Below are positions 8,418-15,827 of a stretch of DNA of 64,000 bases, piece by piece. Source of the DNA: Actinomadura violacea. GTDB lineage: Bacteria; Actinomycetota; Actinomycetes; Streptosporangiales; Streptosporangiaceae. The notes under the pieces are model-generated. The model had not been told where the DNA came from and ran no database searches. It was given only the letters and a program-made list of their open reading frames with translations. The stretch covers positions 39,810-103,809 of the forward strand of contig NZ_JAGEPF010000039.1 of the NCBI RefSeq assembly GCF_017573465.1. The letters are read 5' to 3'. Position numbers and translations under genes: made by a program. Numbering within the stretch: position 1 is the stretch's first letter; every line of letters starts with the position of its first letter.

Positions 8418-9878
8418 TCAGACGCTGACGGCCTGGGCCGCGGACCGGCCCAGCACGGTCCCGTTCCCGGCGAGCGCCTCGGCGACGACGCGGGGCGCGA
8501 CCGGCATGCTCGCGGCCGTCTCGAACCCGGTGCGGCGGGAGGTCGCGGCGACGGTGAGCCGCGCCGCGTCCGCGTCGGTGAGGAACCGCCAGGCCGCGAC
8601 GTCCGTGGCGCCGTTCCAGCTCGCGTGGACCCGCATCCGGCCGCCGGACACCGCCGCGACGGCGACGGACGGCGCCTCCATCGGCCGCGCCGACCAGGGC
8701 GCGCGGTACGCGCGGTACGAGCCGGCCCCGGTCATCTCCATGACCGGTTTCCGGTCCGGCCCGTACTCGATCACCGTGGCGGTCGAGCCGTAGCCGACGA
8801 GCGCGTTCCCGCCCGGCAGCATCTGCACATTCCCCATGTACTGCCCGTAGGTGCGGCCGTCGGTGTACTCCCGCAGCAGCGTCGCCTTCCGGGCCCGCTC
8901 GTCGATCTTCAGGACGAGCCCGCGGGACGGACCGTCGCCGACGTTCGTGATGTGGTTGTCGAAGAGCGAGATCGTGGTGGCGTCGAGGCGGCGGGCGTCG
9001 TGCTGCCAGGCGAACGCGGCGCGGGACCCGATCGCGAAGTCGCTGCGCCTGCCGCCGAGCCGCCACCGCACCGCGCCCGTCCGCCGGTCGACGCAGTACA
9101 GCGCGCAGGTGTCGCGCGCCGAGATCAGCAGGGTGTCGCCGTAGGCCTGCACCGAGTTGACGTGGATCGGGTCGAACGTCCTGCCCTTCGTCCCGTCGGT
9201 GTCCTTGGTCATCGGCATTCTCGTCTCGGCGATCGCGATGTGGTCGAGCGCCTTCCAGTCGAGCAGCACCTCGCCGGTCGCGACGTCGACCTCCTGGACG
9301 CGGCAGCCGTACACGTGCCCGTCGCGGGGGCCGCCGATCGGCCGGAGGTCCGCGGTGACCTCGGGATATGCGGTGATCAGTGCGGTGCCGCGGTCGGTGA
9401 GCTGGAACTCGTGCAGGTCGCCGTCCATGCCGTGCCCGGCCCGGACCTCGGCGATCTTCCGGTACGTCCGGTCGAGGAGGATCCCGCTGCCGGCGCCGTG
9501 CCCGCCGGTCAGCCGCGCGCCCTCCCAGTAGGCCAGCACCGGCTCGCCCTTGTAGGTCTGCACGCGCAGGTCCGTCACGAGGTCGTCCGAGCCGCGGAAC
9601 CACACCGGTTCGCCGTCGTCGTCGACGATGAGGGCGTCGGCGTAGTCGGTGCCGCGAAAGGGCGCGACGAACAGCAGCCCCGAGGCGACCGTGCCCGTGC
9701 GGCGCACGGTCACCTTCGGTGGCTGCTTCCCGGGCAGCGTGAGGTAGCCGGACGCCGGCGCGGCGGGCTCGGTGTCGGAACCGGTGGCGGAGCGTTGGAG
9801 CGTTCCGGCGGCGCCGGCCAGCGCGGCGCCGCCGGCCAGCACCGTCCCCACCAGGAACCCGCGACGTGACAGATCCAT
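8418..9878 (-). CDS. Tat-exported arylsulfotransferase-family (ASST-like) protein
   Basis: The 486-residue protein has a twin-arginine signal (SRRGFLVGTVLAGGAALAG) and a beta-propeller body with repeated W-rich strands. It matches the Arylsulfotran_2 pattern, for example DLHEFQLTDRGTALITAY, CRVQEVDVATGEVLLDW and FDPIHVNSVQ. Classical ASST enzymes move sulfate between phenols in the periplasm through a His intermediate. Actinobacterial members of this branch are poorly characterised, so sulfotransfer is a family inference and a structural propeller role is possible. It stands alone, with overlapping inverted repeats just upstream of its start. Confidence 0.78.
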   Translation of the reverse strand: MDLSRRGFLVGTVLAGGAALAGAAGTLQRSATGSDTEPAAPASGYLTLPGKQPPKVTVRRTGTVASGLLFVAPFRGTDYADALIVDDDGEPVWFRGSDDLVTDLRVQTYKGEPVLAYWEGARLTGGHGAGSGILLDRTYRKIAEVRAGHGMDGDLHEFQLTDRGTALITAYPEVTADLRPIGGPRDGHVYGCRVQEVDVATGEVLLDWKALDHIAIAETRMPMTKDTDGTKGRTFDPIHVNSVQAYGDTLLISARDTCALYCVDRRTGAVRWRLGGRRSDFAIGSRAAFAWQHDARRLDATTISLFDNHITNVGDGPSRGLVLKIDERARKATLLREYTDGRTYGQYMGNVQMLPGGNALVGYGSTATVIEYGPDRKPVMEMTGAGSYRAYRAPWSARPMEAPSVAVAAVSGGRMRVHASWNGATDVAAWRFLTDADAARLTVAATSRRTGFETAASMPVAPRVVAEALAGNGTVLGRSAAQAVSV

Positions 9879-9903
9879 GTCGCACGGTCTATGCGGCCCG
9901 GCT

Positions 9904-9935
9904 CAGGGTTCGATGAAGGAACCCTGAAAGGTTCC
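9904..9935 (-). promoter_or_regulatory. Overlapping inverted repeats upstream of the ASST-like gene
   Basis: CAGGGTTC (9904-9911) and GAACCCTG (9919-9926) form one inverted repeat. GGAACC (9918-9923) and GGTTCC (9930-9935) form a second that shares its left arm. They lie 26-57 bases upstream of the start on the minus strand, where an operator is expected. Mutually exclusive pairing in RNA is also conceivable. Confidence 0.4.
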
Positions 9936-10035
9936 TGGTGGCGGCCTACCTGACCGGAAGGGTGTGGACATCGCGGGCGGTCGTCTGCCACCATGCGGGC
10001 ATGATCGCTGAAAGGGGCGCTGACGCCCGCATCCG

Positions 10036-11127
10036 ATGAGCGGAGCCGTGCAGCGGGACGCTGCCGCCATCCGCGATGAATGGCTGGGCCGGGCACTGTC
10101 CGTGCGGCCCGCCGACCGACCGGCCGCCGAGGCGGCCATCTCCGGCCTCTACCGCCTGGCCGGATTCGACTCCCCCCGGTTCCACTGGGTCCCCTCGCCG
10201 CTCGCGGCCTTCGAGACCGTCCCGCCCGGCATGCGCCGGCGCCCGGACGGCACGCAGGTCTTCGACGGCCCCGCCGCGCGCACACTCGTCGCCTCCGCGC
10301 TGAGGCTGCGGCTCGACCTCGACGACCGGATCAGGAAGCACGGCGCCCGCGTGGCCGGACTGACCGGACTGGGCTGGCATTTCCAGAAGCAGGTGCAGTT
10401 CTCGCTGGCCCGCTCGGTGCGGGGCACGCTGGGAACGGCCGCGCAGGAGGCGCACGATTGGAAGCGCGCCGCGACCACCTGGTACGACAGGCTGTGCGTC
10501 TCCTGGGTCGCCTACTACGACGTCATGCGCCGGGTGGCGGGCGTCCCGTTCACGTCCGAGCAGGCCGGGCACCTCGATCTGTGGGGGACCGCGCTGACGT
10601 CGTCCGGCTGGTGGTGGCCGTACGAGGACGTGTGCGTGGTGTCCGAGCGGCCCGCCGCCGTCCGCACCGAGCCGTGCGGCGACGACGGCGAGGTGCGCCT
10701 GCACGACCCGGACGGCCCGGCGGTCCGCTACGCCGACGGCTGGGACGTGCACGCCTGGCACGGCACGCCGGTGCCGTCCTGGGTGATCGCCGACCCGGAT
10801 CCGGAGCGCATCGACCGGGAGGCGAACGTCGAGGTCCGGCGGTGCGCGATCGAGCGCATCGGCTGGCCCGCCTACATCGACGGCGCCGGCCTGCGGCTCG
10901 TCGGCGCCGCGCCCGACCCCGGGAACCCCGGCTCCGAGCTGCGGCTCTACGACATGCGGCCGGACACCCGGGTGCTGCTGGCCGTCAACGGGTCGGTCGA
11001 GCGCGACGGGCACCGCCGCCGGTACGGGCTGACCGTGCCGGGCGCGCTCGCCGACCCGGTCGCCGCGGCGGCCTGGACGTACGGGCTGTCCGCCGAGCAG
11101 TACTCCCTCCTCGCCCGCCGAACCTGA
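10036..11127 (+). CDS. DUF6745-type hypothetical protein
   Basis: This 363-residue cytoplasmic protein without membrane segments fits the DUF6745 pattern of actinobacteria: an N-terminal motif EWLGRALSVRPADRPAAEAA followed by a Trp-rich region (WGTALTSSGWWWPYEDV) and a C-terminal strand-rich part (ELRLYDMRPDTRVLLAVNGS). Function is unknown. It is followed after 11 bases by a 154-residue protein that is probably translated from the same mRNA. The ATG at 10036 is the first start before the conserved N-terminus; no strong SD is visible. Confidence 0.7.
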   Translation: MSGAVQRDAAAIRDEWLGRALSVRPADRPAAEAAISGLYRLAGFDSPRFHWVPSPLAAFETVPPGMRRRPDGTQVFDGPAARTLVASALRLRLDLDDRIRKHGARVAGLTGLGWHFQKQVQFSLARSVRGTLGTAAQEAHDWKRAATTWYDRLCVSWVAYYDVMRRVAGVPFTSEQAGHLDLWGTALTSSGWWWPYEDVCVVSERPAAVRTEPCGDDGEVRLHDPDGPAVRYADGWDVHAWHGTPVPSWVIADPDPERIDREANVEVRRCAIERIGWPAYIDGAGLRLVGAAPDPGNPGSELRLYDMRPDTRVLLAVNGSVERDGHRRRYGLTVPGALADPVAAAAWTYGLSAEQYSLLARRT

Positions 11128-11138
11128 AGGTGATCACC

Positions 11139-11603
11139 ATGGAGCAGACCCTCGCGTCCCTTTCCCTGCAGACCGGTGTCAGCGTGCTCGACCACCTGGA
11201 GCGGTCGATGCGCATCCCCGTCGTCGACGGCCTCCAGGCCCAGGGCGACCTGATCGTGATCCCGCTCCGCCTCGTCGCGCGGGCGGTGAGGCCCGGCCCC
11301 GACGAGCCGGGGTTCGGCGGTCCCGGCGCGTGGCGGGACGTCCCGCCGGAGGGCGTGGAACTGCTGCGCGCCGAGGCCGGCGGCAACACGCACTCGCTCG
11401 TCGCCGAGCCGGGCACCTGCCGCTGGACGACGAACGTCGTCGACGACACCGGCCTCGCGATCGGCGTGTTCACCGCGTCGGAGGTCGTGTACCTGCTGCA
11501 TCCCGAGCACGGCGCGTCGGGCTGCGCGCCGGGGACCTACGCCGTCCGGCGGCAGCGCGAGCACGACCGGCGCCGCGGCGGGATGCGCTTCGTCGCCGAC
11601 TGA
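11139..11603 (+). CDS. Small hypothetical protein paired with the DUF6745 gene
   Basis: I do not recognise a named family in this 154-residue soluble protein. It starts at the ATG giving MEQTLASLS, with GAAGG upstream. It ends in a basic tail (RRQREHDRRRGGMRFVAD) after strand-rich segments (VVYLLHPEHGASGC, TCRWTTNVV). The 11-base spacing to the DUF6745 gene and the matching codon usage make co-expression and a shared function likely. Confidence 0.6.
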   Translation: MEQTLASLSLQTGVSVLDHLERSMRIPVVDGLQAQGDLIVIPLRLVARAVRPGPDEPGFGGPGAWRDVPPEGVELLRAEAGGNTHSLVAEPGTCRWTTNVVDDTGLAIGVFTASEVVYLLHPEHGASGCAPGTYAVRRQREHDRRRGGMRFVAD

Positions 11604-11623
11604 CGCGCGCGGGGGAACGGCGG

Positions 11624-12028
11624 TCAGCGGAAGTCGAGGCCCTCGAACGTCCCGGACGAGCGCCACCGCTCCAGGTAGGAGAAGTAGGCGGTGGCGCCCG
11701 CCGGGTAGCCGACGTTCAGCAGCGACCACGGCGACGGCGCCTGGCCTTCGTTGTTGTAGTAGCCGGGCGTGCAGTCCGGCAGGAACCGCATCGTCGGGGT
11801 CGTGGTGCGCAGCAGGTCGAGCCAGGCCTCCTCGGCCTCCCACGACGACGCCGGACGCGGTGATGCGGTCGACGCCCTTCCCGCCGGTGTCGACGAGGCG
11901 GGTGCCGGGGGCGTTGAACGCCTGCAGGTACTCGTCGTGGAAGCGGGGCCGCTTGCACAGCTGCCGGTACCAGGCCTTGAGTCCCGCGCGGTCTCCGGCG
12001 GTGCCGCCGGTCTGGTTGGAGTTGACGT
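11624..12028 (-). pseudogene. Flavin-containing (Baeyer-Villiger type) monooxygenase remnant
   Basis: Two segments of a flavin monooxygenase C-terminal half survive in different frames. The upstream part reads GLKAWYRQLCKRP ... EYLQAFN ... KGVDRI. After a junction near 11845 the frame shifts to EAEEAWLDLL ... FLPDCTPGYYNNEG, which runs to the natural stop. Compared with intact family members, the segment between the GVVV strand and EAEEAW (roughly 80-100 residues) is deleted and the whole FAD/NADPH-binding N-terminus is missing. The remnant abuts the right end of the tnpB element. Confidence 0.7.
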
Positions 12029-12260
12029 CCTCCCCCGCCTGAAGGAGGGGGATTCCAACCGTTCCTACGTCGATGCGAGGAGGTCGGGTTGAGGTTCACG
12101 GTTCACGGGCTGGGCTGCTGCCCGGCCTCCCCGCGCGGTCACCGTGCGTCCCACGGCGATGTCTCGGATATTGCATGCCGCGTTGACGTCGGCGTTGACC
12201 CGACGCCCGCAGGCGACGCATCGGAACACCGCTTGGCTCTCGCGGTTGCCCGGTGCGCAA
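12026..12260 (-). ncRNA. Probable omega/reRNA overlapping the 3' end of tnpB
   Basis: In IS200/IS605 elements a guide RNA is processed from the 3' end of the tnpB transcript and the right end, with the guide taken from the flanking DNA. The right-end hairpin and its position just after tnpB fit this. The guide would then read into the monooxygenase remnant below 12026. This is inferred from family organisation; limits are approximate. Confidence 0.35.
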
Positions 12261-13267
12261 TGCCTACAGGAGCTGCAGGTCAGCGACGTATACGCGGGGT
12301 CGACTTTGACGACCCGTCCAGGAGCCTTGTCCTCCAGCCGCCGGGCAAGCGCTCCCCAGCCGGCCGCCAGGATGCCCCTGTTCAGTCCGGCTTTCTGCCG
12401 GACGTGGCGGCCGGGGTCGTCGAGGGTGCCGCGCGCGGACCGGGTCATGCCCCCGATGTTCAGGTCCTCGACCGCGATCACATCGAACTCGCGGGCCAGG
12501 CGGGTGGTGGTCTTCTCCACCCAGTCCTTGCGGCGGTCGGCCTGACGGGCCTTGAGGCGGGCGATGGCCGCCTTGATCCGGGTACGGCGGTTGGAACCCC
12601 GCTTGCAGCGCGACAGCTTGCGCAGCAGCCGCTGCAGCCGTTCGGCCTCCTTGACCGTCAGGCCGGGGACGTGGAGGAGGTCGCCGGTGGACACCGCCGC
12701 GCTGACGGTCACGCCCCGGTCCACGCCCACCGCCGCGCCGTTGCCGGGTGCGGGGATCGGGTCGGGGACGGTAGCGAACGCCACGTGCCAGCGGCCCGCG
12801 CGGTCCCTGGTCACCCGGAACGACTTGGCCCCGTCGGGCACGGGACGGGACCAGCGGAACCGCACCCACCCGACCTTGGGGACCTTCACCTCGCCGGTCT
12901 TGCGGTTCAGGCGCCGAACCTCCCAAGCCGCCCCGCGTTGGCCGACGATCCGGAACCCCTCGTACCGTCCGGCTTTCCGCCACGTGGGGCGACGGTGCGT
13001 GCCGCCCAAGAAGCTCGCCATGGCCTGCGCGAAGTCCTTGAGCGCCTGCTGCTGCACCGTCACCGACCCCGCAGCCAGCCACCGATTGGCGGCGCGGGCC
13101 TCGGTGAGCTGACGACACTGCTCAGCGAACCCCGGCACGGCCCCCCGACGCGGCGTCCACCACATGTTCTGCTCCACGGCCAGGTTCCACACATACCGGG
13201 CATGCGAGCAATGCCGCAACAGCGCCTCCTGCTGAGCAGGGGTCGGACGCAACCGGTAGCGGGACAC
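12065..13267 (-). CDS. tnpB: TnpB RNA-guided nuclease-like protein
   Basis: This 400-residue TnpB has an apparently intact RuvC active site: Asp in GVDRGV (about D183), Glu in IAVEDLNIGGM (about E267) and Asp in NADVNAACNI (about D360). The target-nucleic-acid zinc ribbon has its four Cys in CSSC and CVAC (about 331, 334, 350, 353). The N-terminal half has the wedge/REC layout (YRLRPTPAQQEALLRHC). The start is GTG 13267; longer upstream frames encode nothing recognisable. TnpB proteins cut DNA next to a TAM using a guide RNA from the element end, helping retain the transposon. No disabling change is visible. Confidence 0.88.
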   Translation of the reverse strand: MSRYRLRPTPAQQEALLRHCSHARYVWNLAVEQNMWWTPRRGAVPGFAEQCRQLTEARAANRWLAAGSVTVQQQALKDFAQAMASFLGGTHRRPTWRKAGRYEGFRIVGQRGAAWEVRRLNRKTGEVKVPKVGWVRFRWSRPVPDGAKSFRVTRDRAGRWHVAFATVPDPIPAPGNGAAVGVDRGVTVSAAVSTGDLLHVPGLTVKEAERLQRLLRKLSRCKRGSNRRTRIKAAIARLKARQADRRKDWVEKTTTRLAREFDVIAVEDLNIGGMTRSARGTLDDPGRHVRQKAGLNRGILAAGWGALARRLEDKAPGRVVKVDPAYTSLTCSSCRHCAPGNRESQAVFRCVACGRRVNADVNAACNIRDIAVGRTVTARGGRAAAQPVNREPQPDLLAST

Positions 13268-13496
13268 GGCACGGAACCTACCGGCCCCCACTGACAACGT
13301 TCCGAGTTTCCTCCCGCCCTGAAGGACGCGGCATCCACGCATCAAGGGATGCGCGCCCGCCCTCGTCCCGAACAGAATGACATTCAGGAGCGTCCAAAGG
13401 CGACACTCGTGAACGAAGTTCGCAGAAAAACGATCACGTCGCGGGGCCGGATCGGGGATGCTGGCTCCGGACGGGCAGTCGGAAGGAGGCGCCGGG

Positions 13497-14693
13497 GTGG
13501 TCGAACGGAACGCGCCGCACACGGCCGGACGGGTCACGACGGCGCCGGCGGGGGCACCGGCACCGGCGGTGGCGGAACTCCTGGACGCCATGCACGCCAT
13601 CGACGCGGACGGCTGGTACCCGGCCATCGACGTCGAGCGGCCGTGGTCGTCGGCGAATCCGCACATCACCGGGGAGTTCGCGCGGCCGAGCGCGATCCGC
13701 GAGTACCTGCGCAGGGAGCTGTCCGCGCTGATCCGGGCGGGCGCGAACGTGACCGTGCGGGCGTCGCGCCGGGCGCTGGCGTTCGACGATCCCGGGTTCT
13801 TCGCGGCGCTGGACGAGGACCACGTCGACCTGCGCGGCAAGAAGCTGTTCCTGTTCGGGCCGGAGCGGATGGCCCTGTCCCTCGACCGGCTCTGGCACTA
13901 CTGCGGGACGCCCGCCGAGGCGTTCCAGCGGCACGTGCTGTTCACGAACTACGCGATGCACGTCGAGTCGTTCCGCGAGCGGTTCCCGGACGCGGAGGGC
14001 CCCGACCGCCCCGGCGTGCAGATGCCCGCCTGGCACCACCGCACCCCGGCCGGCGACGGCGTCACCCTGGTCGACATCGGCGTCGGGCCGTCCAACGCCA
14101 AGACCATCACCGACCACCTGGCGGTGCTGCGCCCCGACACCATGATCATGATCGGGCACTGCGGCGGGCTCCGGAACCACCAGCGGCTCGGCGACTACGT
14201 GCTGGCCACCGCCTACCAGCGCGCCGACCACGTGCTGGACGAGGTGCTCCCCACCGACATCCCGGTCATCCCCAACCACCGGCTCAACACGATCCTGCTC
14301 GACGGCCTCGAAGCGGCCGGGGCCGGGTACCGGCTCGGCGTCGTGCACACCACCGGCAACCGCAACTGGGAGTTCAACCAGCGGCGGACGCTCGCGGCGA
14401 TGAAGGGCGCGCGGTGCATCGCCGTCGACATGGAGTCGGCGACGATCGCCGCCAACGGGTTCCGGTACCGCATCCCGAACGCGACGCTGCTGTGCGTCTC
14501 GGACAAGCCGCTGCACGCCGCGCCCAAGCTCTCGGACGGCGCGCGGTCCTTCTACGAGGCGAGCAAGCGGCGCCACCTCGACATCGCGCTGTCCGCGCTG
14601 GAACGGGTGCGCAGCGACTTCCCCGACGGCCTCCCGAACCAGGACGTCCGCGCGTCCGACGAGCCGCTGCTCGGGACCGAGACCCAGCACTGA
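13497..14693 (+). CDS. amn: AMP nucleosidase
   Basis: The enzyme hydrolyses AMP to adenine and ribose 5-phosphate in the cytoplasm, adjusting adenylate pools. The 398-residue product has an N-terminal domain (about 20-170) followed by the nucleoside-phosphorylase-like catalytic domain. The latter contains VDIGVGPSNAKTI, IGHCGGLRNHQ, the purine-binding AVDMESATIAANGF and LLCVSDKPLHAAPK. GTG 13497 has GGAAGGAGG eight bases upstream, so I prefer it over the start 13 codons earlier. The length is shorter than E. coli Amn (484) but normal for actinobacterial forms. It is convergent with the glucose dehydrogenase gene, with seven bases between the stops. Confidence 0.9.
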   Translation: MVERNAPHTAGRVTTAPAGAPAPAVAELLDAMHAIDADGWYPAIDVERPWSSANPHITGEFARPSAIREYLRRELSALIRAGANVTVRASRRALAFDDPGFFAALDEDHVDLRGKKLFLFGPERMALSLDRLWHYCGTPAEAFQRHVLFTNYAMHVESFRERFPDAEGPDRPGVQMPAWHHRTPAGDGVTLVDIGVGPSNAKTITDHLAVLRPDTMIMIGHCGGLRNHQRLGDYVLATAYQRADHVLDEVLPTDIPVIPNHRLNTILLDGLEAAGAGYRLGVVHTTGNRNWEFNQRRTLAAMKGARCIAVDMESATIAANGFRYRIPNATLLCVSDKPLHAAPKLSDGARSFYEASKRRHLDIALSALERVRSDFPDGLPNQDVRASDEPLLGTETQH

Positions 14694-14700
14694 CCCGCCG

Positions 14701-15750
14701 CTAATCGAGCGTGATGACGACCTTCACGTCGTCCTTGCCCGCCGTGAACGCGTCCTGGAACCGCTCCAGCGGGACGCGCCGCGACACCAGCCGGCCGAGC
14801 CAGTCCGGGTCGGCCTGGGCGAGGGCGCCGGCGGCCGCCGCGTAGTGGTCCAGGTTGGCGTTCACCGACCCGACGATCACGTCGTTCTCCAGCACGATCT
14901 CCCGGTTGATGCCGCCCGCGTCGATCGTCAGCCTCCGCCCGGTCGGCGACACGCCCGTCAGGCAGACGATGCCGTACGCGCCGGTGGACGCCATCGCGCC
15001 GAACACGAGCTGCCCGACGCCGGTGGCCTCGATGACGATGTCCGGCTTGGCGTGCGCGACCGCGGCGTCCATCCCCTCGCTGTGGTACGTCGCGCCGAGG
15101 CTCTTCACCAGCTCTGGCTTCGGCCCGTCCGCCACCTGGTCGAGGACGTGCACGTCGAGCCCGCGCTGGACGCCGAGCAGCGCGGCCAGCAGCCCGATCG
15201 GCCCCGCGCCGGTGACCAGCGCGGACCTCGGCTCGTACCAGGCGCGCTCGCCGACCTTCTCGACCTGCTCCCACGCCTTCGCGACCACCGTCGTGGGCTC
15301 CATCAGCATGCCGACGTCCGCGAGCCGCGGGTCGAGCTTCACCGCGTAGTCCGCCTCGACCGTCCACGCCTGGCTGGCGTAGCCGTCGATCTCCTTGATG
15401 CCGCGCTCGGTGTATTGGCCGTTGCGGCACATGTCGAACTGGCCGTGCGCGCAGGCGCCGCACGGCTCCGGGTCGGGGCGCCGCACCACGCCGACCACCA
15501 GGTCGCCCTCGGCGAACCCGCTGCCGGACGGCGCGCGCCGCACCCGGCCGAGCGACTCATGCCCGATGACCAGCCGGTCATGCCCGGGCGGCGCCCACCC
15601 GTACTCGCCGGACGCGATCTCCCGGTCCGTGCCGCAGACCCCCACGGCCAGCCCGTCCACCAGCAGCTCGCCGTCGCCGGGCTCGGGATCGGGCACGTCC
15701 CGGACGGCCAGGGAGTCCTTCTGCCCGGGGACGACGGTCAAGGCGCGCAT
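14701..15750 (-). CDS. Zinc-dependent glucose 1-dehydrogenase (MDR family)
   Basis: This 349-residue medium-chain dehydrogenase is of the archaeal-type glucose dehydrogenase branch, oxidising glucose (or another aldose) to the lactone with NAD(P)+. Visible are the catalytic zinc region (GVCGTDREI, then GHESLG), the structural-zinc Cys cluster (CGACAHGQFDMC) and the Rossmann motif GAGPIGLLAALLG. The C-terminal part (GINREIVLENDVIVGSVNAN) is typical of the glucose-dehydrogenase subfamily. ATG 15750 follows AAGGAG. It lies 77 bases downstream of the GH15 gene on the same strand, so glucose released by that enzyme is a natural substrate. Confidence 0.88.
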   Translation of the reverse strand: MRALTVVPGQKDSLAVRDVPDPEPGDGELLVDGLAVGVCGTDREIASGEYGWAPPGHDRLVIGHESLGRVRRAPSGSGFAEGDLVVGVVRRPDPEPCGACAHGQFDMCRNGQYTERGIKEIDGYASQAWTVEADYAVKLDPRLADVGMLMEPTTVVAKAWEQVEKVGERAWYEPRSALVTGAGPIGLLAALLGVQRGLDVHVLDQVADGPKPELVKSLGATYHSEGMDAAVAHAKPDIVIEATGVGQLVFGAMASTGAYGIVCLTGVSPTGRRLTIDAGGINREIVLENDVIVGSVNANLDHYAAAAGALAQADPDWLGRLVSRRVPLERFQDAFTAGKDDVKVVITLD

Positions 15751-15827
15751 GCGGTTTCTCCTTCGGGTCTGCTTCGGTTCCGTCTTTACCTGTCTTCTCC
15801 GCGCCGGTCGCTCCGGCCGCCCGCGGG

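Larger units (their letters stand above)
12026..13345 (-). mobile_element. IS200/IS605-superfamily element carrying only tnpB
   Basis: The element contains a single complete tnpB gene and no tnpA transposase, so it would need a transposase supplied in trans. An imperfect hairpin at 12029-12054 (minus strand arms CCCCCTCC and GGCGGGGG, loop TTCA) marks the right end. A related CCTTCAGG palindrome lies at the left end (about 13308-13327). Next to it on the minus strand is TTGAT (13341-13345), the pentanucleotide used as target/TAM by ISDra2. Boundaries are estimates. Confidence 0.65.

Noticed and set aside
13268..13840. N-terminal extension of tnpB to 13840
   Set aside because: The extra 191 residues resemble no part of TnpB and overlap the AMP nucleosidase gene; GTG 13267 matches the usual TnpB N-terminus.
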